Made by a program: the position numbers and the translations under genes
Shown: positions 51,131 to 61,347 of the stretch, one piece after another
How the letters are laid out: each line of letters starts with the position of its first letter
Numbering within the stretch: position 1 is the stretch's first letter
Assembly: GCF_014196295.1 (NCBI RefSeq)
Contig: NZ_JACIDK010000002.1
Coordinates: 434,001-498,000, forward strand
DNA length: 64,000 nt
Reading direction: 5' to 3'
Source of the DNA: Phenylobacterium haematophilum
GTDB lineage: Bacteria; Pseudomonadota; Alphaproteobacteria; Caulobacterales; Caulobacteraceae
Notes under the pieces: model-generated
What the model was told of the DNA's origin: nothing
The model's input: only the letters and a program-made list of their open reading frames with translations
Database searches by the model: none

Positions 51131-53101
51131 TTAGCCGAGCTTGGCCTTCGCGGCGGCGGCGACGGCCTCGGCGGTGATGCCGAACTCCTTGTACAGCCGG
51201 TCGGCGGGCGCGCTGGCGCCCCAGCCGTGCATGCCGACGAAGGCGCCGTTTTCACCGATGAACCGCTCCCAGCCGAAGCCGGCCGCGGCCTCGACGGCGA
51301 CGCGTACCGGCGCCTTGCCGATGGTCGCCTGCCGATAGGCTTCCGGTTGAGCTTCGAACAGTTCCCAGCAGGGGGTGGAGACGACGCGGGTCGGGACGCC
51401 GTCGGCTTCAAGCAACTCGCGCGCGGCCACGGCGATCGAGACCTCCGTGCCTGAGGCGAAGATCGTCACCTTGGCTTCGCCGCTGGCCGCCTTCAGTTCG
51501 TAGGCGCCCTTGGCCGAGAGGTTTTCCGGGGCGCTGTCGCGCACGGCCGGGACCTTCTGGCGCGAGAGGGCCATGAACGCCGGGGTCTTCTGCGATTGCA
51601 GCGCGACCTTCCAGCACTCGGCGGTCTCGACCGCATCGGCCGGGCGGAAGACGTTGAGGTTGGGCATGGCGCGCATGCTGGCCAGGTGCTCGATCGGCTG
51701 GTGGGTCGGACCGTCCTCGCCGACGCCGATGGAGTCGTGGGTCATCACGTGGACCACCCGCACGCCCATCAGCGCGCCCAGACGGATCGCCGGGCGGCTG
51801 TAGTCCGAGAACACCATGAACGCCCCGCCGTAGGGGATGACGCCGCCGTGCAGGGCCATGCCGTTCATCGCCGCGGCCATGCCGAACTCGCGCACGCCGT
51901 AGTTCACGTAGCGGCCCGAATAGTCCGGGGTGTCGAAGATTTGAGTGTTCTTGACGAAGGTGTTGTTCGAGCCGGTCAGGTCGGCCGAACCGCCGACCAT
52001 TTCCGGGATCGACGGGAACAGCGCGTCCAGCGCCGAACCCGAATGCTGGCGGGTCGCGGCGGCCGGCTTGGCGCTGGCGGCTTCGGCGATGTGGGCGTCC
52101 AGGCGCGCGAAGGCGTCAGCCGGCAGCTCGCCCTTCATGGCGCGGGTGAACTCGGCGGCGTGCGCCGAACCGGCCAGGCGCGCTTGCCAGGCCTTGCGGT
52201 CCTTGGCGCCGCGACGGCCGGCCGAACGCCAGGGCTTCACGACCTCGTCCGGGATCGCGAACGGCTCGGCCGCCCAGCCCATCTTGGCGCGGGTGGCGGC
52301 GATCTCGGTGGCGCCCAGAGCCGCACCGTGCGTCTTGTGGTGACCTTCCATGGTCGCCGCGCCCTTGCCGATCTTGGTCTTGCAGGCGATCAGCGAGGGG
52401 CGATCCTGCTTGGTCGCCCAAGCCAGCGCGCGACGAATCTGCCCGTAGTCGTGGCCGTCGATCGACTTCACCGCCCAGCCCGCGGCCTTGAAGCGGGCGA
52501 CCTGATCGCCGGTCTCGGCCAGCGACACGGCGCCGTCGATGGTCACGTCGTTATCGTCCCAGAGGACGGTCAGCTTGTTCAGCTTGAGGCGGCCGGCCAG
52601 GCTGATCGCTTCGTGGCTGACGCCTTCCATCAGGCAGCCGTCGCCGCAGATCACCCAGGTGCGGTGGTCGACCAGGTCGGCGCCGAAGCGGGCGGCCAGG
52701 TGACGCTCGGCCATCGCCATGCCGACGCTGGTGGCCAGGCCCTGGCCCAGCGGGCCGGTGGTGGTCTCGACGCCCGGGGTGTGGCCGTACTCGGGGTGGC
52801 CGGCGGTGTTGGACCCCCACTGGCGGAAGTTCTTGATCTGCTCCAGCGTCATGGCCTTGAAGCCGGTCAGGTGCAGCAGCGAGTAGAGCAGCATCGAACC
52901 GTGGCCGGCCGACAGCACGAAGCGGTCGCGATCGGCCCAGTCGGGGGCGCTGGCGTCGAACTTGAGAAACTTGGACCACAGCACCGTTGCGACGTCGGCC
53001 ATGCCCATCGGCATGCCGGGGTGGCCCGAGGCCGCCTGCTCGACGGCGTCCATCGAGAGCACGCGAATGGCGTCGGCCATGGATTGCAGCGGTGCGGGCA
53101 T
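51131..53101 (-). CDS. tkt: Transketolase
   Basis: 656 residues from ATG at 53101, preceded by GGAACAGATA; longer frames lack support. It moves two-carbon units between sugar phosphates with thiamine diphosphate. Blocks: SMDAVEQASGHPGMPMGMAD, the TPP motif GDGCLMEGVSHEAISLAG with Mg ligands and DDNDVTIDG, then DRPSLIACKTKIGKGA, the second domain GMAAAMNGMALHGG, HDSIGVGEDGPTHQPIEHL and LSRQKVP. It fits with gap-pgk-fba as a central-carbon region. Divergent from the DUF4164-zapA genes. Confidence 0.96.
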   Translation of the reverse strand: MPAPLQSMADAIRVLSMDAVEQAASGHPGMPMGMADVATVLWSKFLKFDASAPDWADRDRFVLSAGHGSMLLYSLLHLTGFKAMTLEQIKNFRQWGSNTAGHPEYGHTPGVETTTGPLGQGLATSVGMAMAERHLAARFGADLVDHRTWVICGDGCLMEGVSHEAISLAGRLKLNKLTVLWDDNDVTIDGAVSLAETGDQVARFKAAGWAVKSIDGHDYGQIRRALAWATKQDRPSLIACKTKIGKGAATMEGHHKTHGAALGATEIAATRAKMGWAAEPFAIPDEVVKPWRSAGRRGAKDRKAWQARLAGSAHAAEFTRAMKGELPADAFARLDAHIAEAASAKPAAATRQHSGSALDALFPSIPEMVGGSADLTGSNNTFVKNTQIFDTPDYSGRYVNYGVREFGMAAAMNGMALHGGVIPYGGAFMVFSDYSRPAIRLGALMGVRVVHVMTHDSIGVGEDGPTHQPIEHLASMRAMPNLNVFRPADAVETAECWKVALQSQKTPAFMALSRQKVPAVRDSAPENLSAKGAYELKAASGEAKVTIFASGTEVSIAVAARELLEADGVPTRVVSTPCWELFEAQPEAYRQATIGKAPVRVAVEAAAGFGWERFIGENGAFVGMHGWGASAPADRLYKEFGITAEAVAAAAKAKLG

Positions 53102-53263
53102 TATCTGTTCCGGTGAGTCTGGCGGGAAATGGTGCGGGAATTTGCGCGCGCCCCTCGCACGCGAGGCTTGCAGGGTCAAGGAAAGGTCACGCCACAGTCC
53201 GGCTTTCGGCGCAAGGCCGACGCAGTCTATAGATTAACGAACACACTTTCGGAGCGCGTGATT

Positions 53264-53551
53264 ATGCGGGAGCCGGCGGGTGAAAGCCCTCTCGATCAGG
53301 CTGTGAAACGGCTGGATCGGGCGATCTCTCAACTTGAGCAACGCCTTGCCGGCTCGGCCGGTCAGGGCGGCGGCGGGCTGTTCGACCAGGACGGCGTCCG
53401 GCTGGCGGCCGAGCTTGAAAAAGCCAAGGTGCGCGAGAAGGAGCTGGAGGAGGCCGGCGCGGAGGCCTCTGCGGCTCTGGGTCGCGCCATCGCCGAGATC
53501 AAGGCGGCGCTGTCCGGCGAGCCGGCCGCGCAAGAGACCGAGGAGGCGTAA
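53264..53551 (+). CDS. DUF4164-like coiled-coil protein
   Basis: 95 residues from ATG at 53264. It is mostly helical with heptad repeats: LDQAVKRLDRAISQLEQRL and LAAELEKAKVREKELEEAGA. Proteins of this kind (DUF4164) lie just upstream of zapA in many alphaproteobacteria, so a cell-division link is likely but unproven. It lies 6 bp upstream of zapA in one transcript. The frame upstream to 53129 is open but lies in the tkt promoter region. Confidence 0.75.
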   Translation: MREPAGESPLDQAVKRLDRAISQLEQRLAGSAGQGGGGLFDQDGVRLAAELEKAKVREKELEEAGAEASAALGRAIAEIKAALSGEPAAQETEEA

Positions 53552-53557
53552 AGGCCC

Positions 53558-53884
53558 ATGGCTCAGGTCAACATCACCGTGAACGGACGGCCCTATGCGG
53601 TCGGCTGCGAAGACGGCCAGGAACATCACCTGTTGGAGCTCGCCCGGCTGTTCGACCGCCAGGTGCGCCAGGTGTCCGAGGACATGGGCCAACTGGGCGA
53701 GACGCGACTGTTCCTGATGGGCGCGCTGCTGCTGGCCGACGAACTCTCAGACCTGCGCGGCCGCCTCTCGGTGGTGCAGGCAGAGCTGGCCCGCTTCCAG
53801 TCCGATCAGGCCCGGGTCGAAACCCGCGCCGTCGGCGCCCTGGAAAACGCCGCCAAGCGCATCGAGAAGCTGGCGCAGGGGTAG
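53558..53884 (+). CDS. zapA: Cell division protein ZapA
   Basis: 108 residues, close to E. coli ZapA. The N-terminal globular part VNITVNGRPYAVGCEDGQEH, then HLLELARLFDRQVRQV, is the ZapA fold; the C-terminal half (DLRGRLSVVQAELARFQSDQ) forms the coiled coil of the dimer. ZapA bundles FtsZ filaments at midcell. It is followed by 6S RNA and a fau-type ligase, a widely conserved order that supports the call. Confidence 0.93.
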   Translation: MAQVNITVNGRPYAVGCEDGQEHHLLELARLFDRQVRQVSEDMGQLGETRLFLMGALLLADELSDLRGRLSVVQAELARFQSDQARVETRAVGALENAAKRIEKLAQG

Positions 53885-53888
53885 CAGC

Positions 53889-54022
53889 GTGTCATCCCGG
53901 TTTGCGAAGCAAGACCGGGACCCATGAACACCAGATGGATCTAAACCTGATCCGCCCTCCTTTTTTCCGCACTTGCGGCGCGAATGACTCCCGGTCTTCG
54001 GCTGCGCCGAAACCGGCATGGC
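53889..54022. repeat. Dispersed intergenic repeat, copy 3
   Basis: About 134 bp starting GTGTCATCCCGGTTTGCGAAG and ending GCGCCGAAACCGGCATGGCA. It keeps the blocks ACCGGGACCCATGAACACC and CCCGGTCTTCGGCTGCGCCG seen in copies 1 and 2. The middle has an AT-rich stretch CTCCTTTTTTCC. It begins 5 bp behind the zapA stop. Confidence 0.85.
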
Positions 54023-54061
54023 AGCTTTGGATGATCCATCCCGCTTGTACCGGCGCCCCCG

Positions 54062-54213
54062 CGGCCCTACCTTGGTTCCCGGCGGGTCATGCTGTGGCTC
54101 TCGTCGAAGGCAATCTATCCCAGAGACCTTAATTTCTTCGAAGGGATCTGTCCCTGTCCGGTCCCGTGGGGCCGGGCATATGGAGCCCACCTGGTTAACC
54201 AGGTCCGAGGGGA
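54062..54213 (+). ncRNA. ssrS: 6S RNA
   Basis: No supported coding frame exists between zapA and the fau-type gene, the classic site of 6S RNA, which binds the sigma-70 holoenzyme as a promoter mimic. The ends pair as a closing stem: CCCT and ACCTTGGTT (54065-54077) with AACCAGGT and AGGG (54197-54211), and the middle can form a long interrupted hairpin (CTTCGAAGGGA with TCGTCGAAGG). The 3' part also holds the self-complementary ACCTGGTTAACCAGGT. Exact ends are uncertain by some 10-15 bases. Confidence 0.8.
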
Positions 54214-54270
54214 TAAAACCGTCCTTCACGGCTCTCGCGGCGCCGCCACCCTTCGCGCTAAGCTCGCGCG

Positions 54271-54846
54271 GTGAACCTTCCCCCTGACAAAACGAAACTT
54301 CGCAGCGTGCTTCGCAAGCGCCGTCGGGCGCTCGACGCGGCGCGGCCTGACGCCGCCCAGGCCGCCGCGGCGGCGCTGCCGCTCGAGGCGCTGCCCGCCT
54401 TCGAGTGGTTCGCCAGCTACCATGCGGTGGGTTCGGAGCTCGACCCTGCCCCGTTGGCCGCGCGGCTGGTCAAGGCCGGCGGCCGGTTGGCCCTGCCGGT
54501 GACGCTCGCCGCCGACGCGCCGCTGATCTTCCGCGCCTGGCGCGCAGGCGACGAGCCGCAGATCGACGCCTTCGGTGTGCCGACGCCGCCGGCCAGCGCG
54601 CCGCAGGTGACGCCCAGCCTGGTGATCTGCCCGCTGCTGGCCTTCGACAAGGCCGGCGGGCGGCTGGGGCGGGGCGGGGGGCATTACGACCGCACGATCG
54701 CGGCGCTGCGGGCGGCCGGTCCGGTGTTCATGCTGGGCCTGGCCTATGCCGGCCAGGAGGTCGACGCCCTGGTCATGGAGCCGCACGACCAAAGGCTGGA
54801 CGCCATTCTCACGGAAAACGGGTATACGGAGCTCCGAAAGGACTAA
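54271..54846 (+). CDS. 5-formyltetrahydrofolate cyclo-ligase
   Basis: 191 residues from a GTG at 54271. It turns 5-formyl-THF into 5,10-methenyl-THF using ATP, recycling a dead-end folate. The ATP/Mg motif is LGRGGGHYDRTIAAL (about residues 131-145), preceded by LLAFDKAGGRLG; the N-terminus KTKLRSVLRKRRRAL is the usual basic helix. It follows 6S RNA (the fau/ygfA position) and is 6 bp upstream of the YmdB-type gene, so these two are co-transcribed. Confidence 0.92.
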   Translation: MNLPPDKTKLRSVLRKRRRALDAARPDAAQAAAAALPLEALPAFEWFASYHAVGSELDPAPLAARLVKAGGRLALPVTLAADAPLIFRAWRAGDEPQIDAFGVPTPPASAPQVTPSLVICPLLAFDKAGGRLGRGGGHYDRTIAALRAAGPVFMLGLAYAGQEVDALVMEPHDQRLDAILTENGYTELRKD

Positions 54847-54852
54847 TTCCGC

Positions 54853-55689
54853 ATGCGCTTTGCTTTCTTCGGGGACGTCGTCGGCCGGGCCGGCCGCGAG
54901 GGCCTCGCCGATCACCTGCCGCACCTGCGCCGCGCGCTGGGCCTCGAGTTCGTGATCATCAACGCCGAGAACGCGGCCGCCGGCTTCGGGATCACCGAGA
55001 ACACCGCGCGCGAGCTGTTCGACGCCGGCGCCGACTGCCTGACCCTGGGCAACCACTCCTGGGATCAGAAGGAGGCGCTGACCTACATCGTGCGCGAGCC
55101 GCGCCTGATCCGGCCGCTGAACTATCCGGTGCTGGCCGACGCGCCGGGCCGGGGCGCCAACCTGTTCGAGACACGCGAGGGCAAGCGGATCGTGGTGATC
55201 AACCTGCTTGGGCGGGTGCACATGGATTCGCTGGACGATCCGTTCGCCGCCGTCGACCGCGAGCTGGACAAGGCCCCGCTGGGCATGGTCGCCGACGCGG
55301 TGGTGGTCGACATGCACGCCGAGGCGACCAGCGAGAAGATGGCCATGGGCCACTTCTGCGACGGCCGCGCCAGCCTGGTGGTGGGCACCCACACCCACGT
55401 TCCGACCGCCGACTGCCAGATCCTGCCGGGCGGCACCGCCTATCAGACCGACGCCGGGGCCTGCGCCGACTACGACAGCGTCATCGGCAACCAGAAGGAA
55501 GAGCCGCTGCGCCGGTTCACGACCCGCATCTCCGGCGGCCGCTACAAGCCGGCCGAGGGCCCAGCGACCGTATGCGGCGTGTTCGTCGAAACCGACGACT
55601 CCACGGGCCTGGCGCGGCGGGTCGAGCCGATCCGCATCGGCGGGCGGCTCAGCCAGCAGATCCCGCAGATGGACCTGGCGAGCGCCTAG
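54853..55689 (+). CDS. YmdB-type metallophosphoesterase (TIGR00282 family)
   Basis: 278 residues of the calcineurin-like fold, close to the TIGR00282/YmdB group. Metal ligands: FFGDVVGRAGREGL (Asp8), INAENAAAGFGITE (Asn/Glu), TLGNHSWDQ, then DMHAEATSEK and VVGTHTHVPTADCQ. Bacillus YmdB has cyclic-nucleotide phosphodiesterase activity and affects biofilm genes; activity here is inferred. Start ATG has AAAGGA upstream. Co-transcribed with the fau-type ligase. Confidence 0.9.
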   Translation: MRFAFFGDVVGRAGREGLADHLPHLRRALGLEFVIINAENAAAGFGITENTARELFDAGADCLTLGNHSWDQKEALTYIVREPRLIRPLNYPVLADAPGRGANLFETREGKRIVVINLLGRVHMDSLDDPFAAVDRELDKAPLGMVADAVVVDMHAEATSEKMAMGHFCDGRASLVVGTHTHVPTADCQILPGGTAYQTDAGACADYDSVIGNQKEEPLRRFTTRISGGRYKPAEGPATVCGVFVETDDSTGLARRVEPIRIGGRLSQQIPQMDLASA

Positions 55690-55761
55690 CGCGCCAGGCG
55701 CGGGCGCAGCGTCTCGAGGGGGCAGCTTGCCAAAGCGGGGCGCTTGTGACCGGTCTGAAAC

Positions 55762-55962
55762 TCAGCCGGTCCTGCGGTCCCGGGCGGCGACGCTGATGCC
55801 GCCCGTCCCCCAGTTTTCGGCCGGCACCTCGTCGATCACCACGAAGGTCGAGGCCGGGTTCTTGTTCAGCACCTTGACCAGCAGGTCGGTCGTCCCCGCG
55901 ATCAATTCGGCCTTCTGCTCTTCGGTGGCGCCGGGGGTGATGCGGATGTTGACGTAGGGCAT
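55762..55962 (-). CDS. 4-oxalocrotonate tautomerase family protein
   Basis: 66 residues from ATG at 55962. After removal of Met the N-terminus is Pro-Tyr-Val-Asn, giving the catalytic Pro1 of the tautomerase superfamily. ITPGATEEQKAELIAGTTDLL and STFVVIDEVPAENWGTGG are the typical helix and hairpin; the conserved Arg region is shortened. Function could be keto-enol isomerisation of a ring-cleavage product. The frame is open far upstream but only as a shadow of the opposite gene. Convergent with YmdB, divergent from the holin-like gene. Confidence 0.88.
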   Translation of the reverse strand: MPYVNIRITPGATEEQKAELIAGTTDLLVKVLNKNPASTFVVIDEVPAENWGTGGISVAARDRRTG

Positions 55963-56070
55963 GAGGACTCCTGGCCAGTTCCGAAGCAGACTTAGGCTCC
56001 GGCGGTGCGATTGCAAAGCCGCGCGCCCGGCCTCATCGTCGCTTGCAGCAAAGCTACGGAGCCTTCCTCG

Positions 56071-56421
56071 ATGACCCGCTTTATCGCCCGCGTGATCTTC
56101 GCCGCGCTGGGCCTCGCGCTCGCCGCCTATCTGCTCAGGGGCGTGGGCTACGACAGCTTCGTCGACCTGCTGCTGGCCGCCCTGCTGCTGGGGGTCCTGA
56201 ACGCGGTGGTGCGGCCGATCCTGTTCGTCCTGACCCTGCCGCTGACCATCGTCACCCTGGGGCTGTTCCTGCTGGTGCTGAACGCGGCGATGATCGGGCT
56301 GGTGGCCTGGATGCTGCCCGGCTTCTGGGTGCACGGTTTCTGGTCGGGCGTCGCGGCGGCGATCATCACTGGCCTCGCCAGCTGGGCCGGCGGCGTGGTG
56401 ATCGGCGACGCCAAGCGGTAG
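56071..56421 (+). CDS. Phage holin family IV-type (YvlD-like) membrane protein
   Basis: 116 residues from ATG at 56071 with GGAG about 10 bases upstream. Four hydrophobic helices: IARVIFAALGLALAAYLL, VDLLLAALLLGVLNAVV, VLTLPLTIVTLGLFLLV and GVAAAIITGLASWAGG. The motif NAVVRPILFVLTLPLTIVTLG marks the family that databases call phage holin family (PF04020/YvlD). It is a chromosomal membrane protein with no phage around it. Function unknown. Convergent with groEL through a shared terminator. Confidence 0.85.
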   Translation: MTRFIARVIFAALGLALAAYLLRGVGYDSFVDLLLAALLLGVLNAVVRPILFVLTLPLTIVTLGLFLLVLNAAMIGLVAWMLPGFWVHGFWSGVAAAIITGLASWAGGVVIGDAKR

Positions 56422-56430
56422 CTTCAAAGA

Positions 56431-56460
56431 AAAAGGGCGGAGCTCGCGGCTCCGCCCTTT
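56431..56460. terminator. Bidirectional terminator between the holin-like gene and groEL
   Basis: A perfect 12-bp stem (56432-56443 with 56449-56460), 5-base loop. On the minus strand it is followed by TTTCTTTG, on the plus strand by CCGTAG after a TTT within the stem. It lies 10 bp behind one stop and 25 bp behind the other. Confidence 0.85.
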
Positions 56461-56485
56461 CCGTAGTTCGACGGGTGTCGTGGAC

Positions 56486-58138
<1,653 letters not shown>

Positions 58139-58179
58139 TCAGAAAGAGTGGATGGGGGAGGAAAGGCGAAAGGGGGTGG

Positions 58180-58467
58180 TTACTCGACCACGCCCAGGAC
58201 GTCGCTTTCCTTCATGATCAGCAGGTCCTTGCCGTCGATCTTGACCTCGGTGCCCGACCACTTGCCGAACAGGATGCGGTCGCCGGCCTTCACGTCGAGG
58301 GGCTGAAGCTTGCCGTTGTCATCACGAGCGCCGGGGCCGACGGCGACGACTTCGCCTTCCTGCGGCTTTTCCTTGGCGGTGTCGGGGATGATGATCCCGC
58401 CCTTGGTCTTTTCTTCTTCCTCGACGCGCTTCACGAGGACGCGGTCTCCCAGAGGACGAAACGCCAT
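58180..58467 (-). CDS. groS: Co-chaperonin GroES (10 kDa)
   Basis: 95 residues, seven form the lid of the GroEL chamber. [20 protein letters not shown], the mobile loop [20 protein letters not shown] and the end [19 protein letters not shown] (here FGKWSGTEV) are diagnostic. First gene of the groES-groEL operon; a 59-base leader holds the 3' half of the promoter region. Confidence 0.97.
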   Translation of the reverse strand: MAFRPLGDRVLVKRVEEEEKTKGGIIIPDTAKEKPQEGEVVAVGPGARDDNGKLQPLDVKAGDRILFGKWSGTEVKIDGKDLLIMKESDVLGVVE

Positions 58468-58526
58468 GTCTTATATCTCCGTTCGGGACGGTTGAATGCC
58501 TATCGGTCAGACCCCGGGCGCGACTA

Positions 58527-58553
58527 TTAGCAGCCGCGAGCCCTGAGTGCTAA
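58527..58553. promoter_or_regulatory. CIRCE element (HrcA operator), one half degenerate
   Basis: TTAGCAGCC - 9 bases - GAGTGCTAA against the consensus TTAGCACTC-N9-GAGTGCTAA: one half perfect, the other matches 7 of 9. Spacer length is exact. It overlaps the predicted transcription start of groES-groEL. Confidence 0.85.
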
Positions 58554-58562
58554 CGCAGGGCG

Positions 58563-58591
58563 GAGGTAGGCAAGGGGGCGAGGCGAGTCAA
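58563..58591 (-). promoter_or_regulatory. Probable promoter of groES-groEL
   Basis: On the minus strand TTGACT (58591-58586), 17 bases, TACCTC (58568-58563); start predicted near the edge of the CIRCE element, as in other HrcA-controlled operons. The -10 box is poor, and a sigma-32-type reading (CTTGAC with a C-rich spacer) is also possible. Confidence 0.45.
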
Positions 58592-58685
58592 GCGCGGCGC
58601 GCGGCGGTTTTTGATTCCGCTTGGTTACCGCGGCGGGCGGCAGATAGGTTGGAGCCTGAGGGAACACCAGGAGAAGTACACCACC

Positions 58686-59105
58686 ATGCGCCGCATTTTC
58701 GCGCTCGCCGGCCTCTGCGCCTTGGCCGCCGCCACCATCGCCCAGGCCGAGACCTGGACCCCCTACGCCAAGACCGCCAACGGCCTCGAATGGTCCTATG
58801 ACGCCGACTACTCGTACCGCGACGTCCAGAGCGGCCGCGTAGTCGTGATGCAGGCGGTCGGCAAGCCGGGCGCCGAGCCGCGCATGGGGCCGTCGGGTCC
58901 GGGCAAGGCCGACGGGGTCGGCTTCGTGACCGCCGTCGACTGCAGCGGCAAGTCGATGATCAGCCTCGGCGGCTACTCCCCGAAGAAACCTCTCGAACTC
59001 TCGACCACCTGGCGCACCGCTACCCCGGGCGCGGCCAAGAGCGCCGAGGACAAGGCGCTGGTCGAAGCGGTCTGCAAGAACACCGCGGGCCTGGCCGCGA
59101 AATAG
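58686..59105 (+). CDS. Small secreted protein of unknown function
   Basis: 139 residues from ATG at 58686. A signal peptide (RRIFALAGLCALAAATIAQA, cleavage after AQA) gives a periplasmic protein of about 119 residues. The mature part (ETWTPYAKTANGLEWSYDAD, RVVVMQAVGKPGAEPRMGPS, ... VDCSGKSMISLGGY) is rich in beta strands with two Cys (about 82 and 130), resembling the surface-adhesin protein E-like group but not clearly enough to name. Divergent from groES with a 218-bp promoter region. Confidence 0.7.
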   Translation: MRRIFALAGLCALAAATIAQAETWTPYAKTANGLEWSYDADYSYRDVQSGRVVVMQAVGKPGAEPRMGPSGPGKADGVGFVTAVDCSGKSMISLGGYSPKKPLELSTTWRTATPGAAKSAEDKALVEAVCKNTAGLAAK

Positions 59106-59186
59106 GCGGCGAACCGGCGGGGCTGCTGACAGGTTTGCGTCAGTCCCGCCGCTAAGGCTGGCGGTCGACATCCAAAGGACAAACCC

Positions 59187-59570
59187 ATGCTCGACCATCT
59201 CGGCCTCACCGTCAGCGACTTCAAGCGGGCCAAGGCCTTCTACGACGCCGCGCTCGCGCCGCTCGGCGTGGCCGTGATGATGGAGGTGGCGCCCGAGCAG
59301 ACCGGCGGCACCAGCCATCTTGGCTACGGCTCGGACGGCAAGCCCTACTTCTGGATCGGCGACGCCGGCGCGACCACCGGCTCGCTGCACGTGGCCTTCG
59401 TCGCCCCCGACCGCGCCACGGTCGACGCCTTCTATGCCGCGGCCCTCGCCGCCGGCGGACGCGACAACGGCCCGCCCGGCCTGCGCGAGCACTATCACCC
59501 GACCTACTACGGGGCTTTCGTGCTGGATCCGGACGGTCACAACATCGAAGCCGTCTGCCACCACGGCTGA
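59187..59570 (+). CDS. VOC (glyoxalase/bleomycin-resistance) family protein
   Basis: 127 residues, one VOC unit of two beta-alpha-beta-beta-beta motifs. LDHLGLTVSDFKRAKAFYDA with a metal His, then GSLHVAFVAPDRATVDAFYA, and the end LDPDGHNIEAVCH with the Glu ligand. AAGGACAAACCC precedes the ATG. Such proteins bind metals and small ligands; substrate unknown. Stand-alone gene. Confidence 0.87.
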   Translation: MLDHLGLTVSDFKRAKAFYDAALAPLGVAVMMEVAPEQTGGTSHLGYGSDGKPYFWIGDAGATTGSLHVAFVAPDRATVDAFYAAALAAGGRDNGPPGLREHYHPTYYGAFVLDPDGHNIEAVCHHG

Positions 59571-59642
59571 CCTGATAGGCGCGCGGCGAAAATGGCGCCG
59601 CGAGGCCTGGTGTTACCGACCGGTCACTCCCATATTTAGGCC

Positions 59643-59738
59643 ATGATGCTGATCATCAAGATCGTTCCGGCGCTGGCGATCCTGGCGCTCGCCGCCGCCC
59701 TGGTGGTGCTGAGCCTGCCGGCCCCGCTCTACGCCTGA
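59643..59738 (+). CDS. 31-residue membrane peptide (putative)
   Basis: ATG ATG at 59643 starts a 31-codon frame ending TGA at 59736-59738. The product has one helix of about 24 residues (KIVPALAILALAAALVVLSL) and a short PAPLYA tail. Codon third positions are nearly all G or C. No strong ribosome site is seen, only a few purines. Many alphaproteobacteria have such single-helix peptides; no family name can be given. Confidence 0.45.
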   Translation: MMLIIKIVPALAILALAAALVVLSLPAPLYA

Positions 59739-59852
59739 CCCCGCGTCTCTGCGGCGGTCTCTTCCAGTTCCGATTTCGCCGGGCGCACCCTTGCTCCGTA
59801 AGGGTTTGCGCCCGCGCGCCTGCGCGCGTCCAACGCTCTACGCCGTAAAATT

Positions 59853-59866
59853 AAAACGCTTGTTTG
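59853..59866. promoter_or_regulatory. Candidate TetR-type (PsrA-like) operator upstream of acyl-CoA dehydrogenase
   Basis: AAAAC - GCTT - GTTTG in an AT-rich island, 60 bp upstream of the acyl-CoA dehydrogenase start. It agrees with the GAAAC-N2-4-GTTTC/G type of site used by fatty-acid-responsive TetR regulators such as PsrA. No regulator gene is adjacent, so this is inference from pattern and context. Confidence 0.4.
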
Positions 59867-59926
59867 ATTTTGCGAGAATATGGGCCAAAACTACCGCCAA
59901 CCAAGATCGCAGCAGGAGAGACCCAG

Positions 59927-61240
<1,314 letters not shown>

Positions 61241-61268
61241 GCGTCGGCTGACCAGACTGCACAGGATC

Positions 61269-61298
61269 AGGCCCCGGGAGACCGGGGCCTTTTTCTTT
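61269..61298 (+). terminator. Rho-independent terminator of the acyl-CoA dehydrogenase gene
   Basis: AGGCCCCGG - GAGA - CCGGGGCCT followed by TTTTCTTT, 28 bp behind the stop. Confidence 0.92.
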
Positions 61299-61347
61299 GG
61301 GCGGCGGCCCATCGACCCGTGTGTCCAGCTCGGCCTAGGCTCGGGCC

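Noticed and set aside
45369..53101. Calvin-cycle gene cluster
   Set aside because: tkt, gap, pgk and fba occur in carbon-fixation clusters, but there is no RuBisCO, phosphoribulokinase or CbbR; ordinary glycolysis and pentose-phosphate roles explain them.
56071..56421. Holin-like annotation as a sign of a prophage
   Set aside because: The protein is of the chromosomal YvlD-like group and no phage structural, integrase or lysis genes are nearby.
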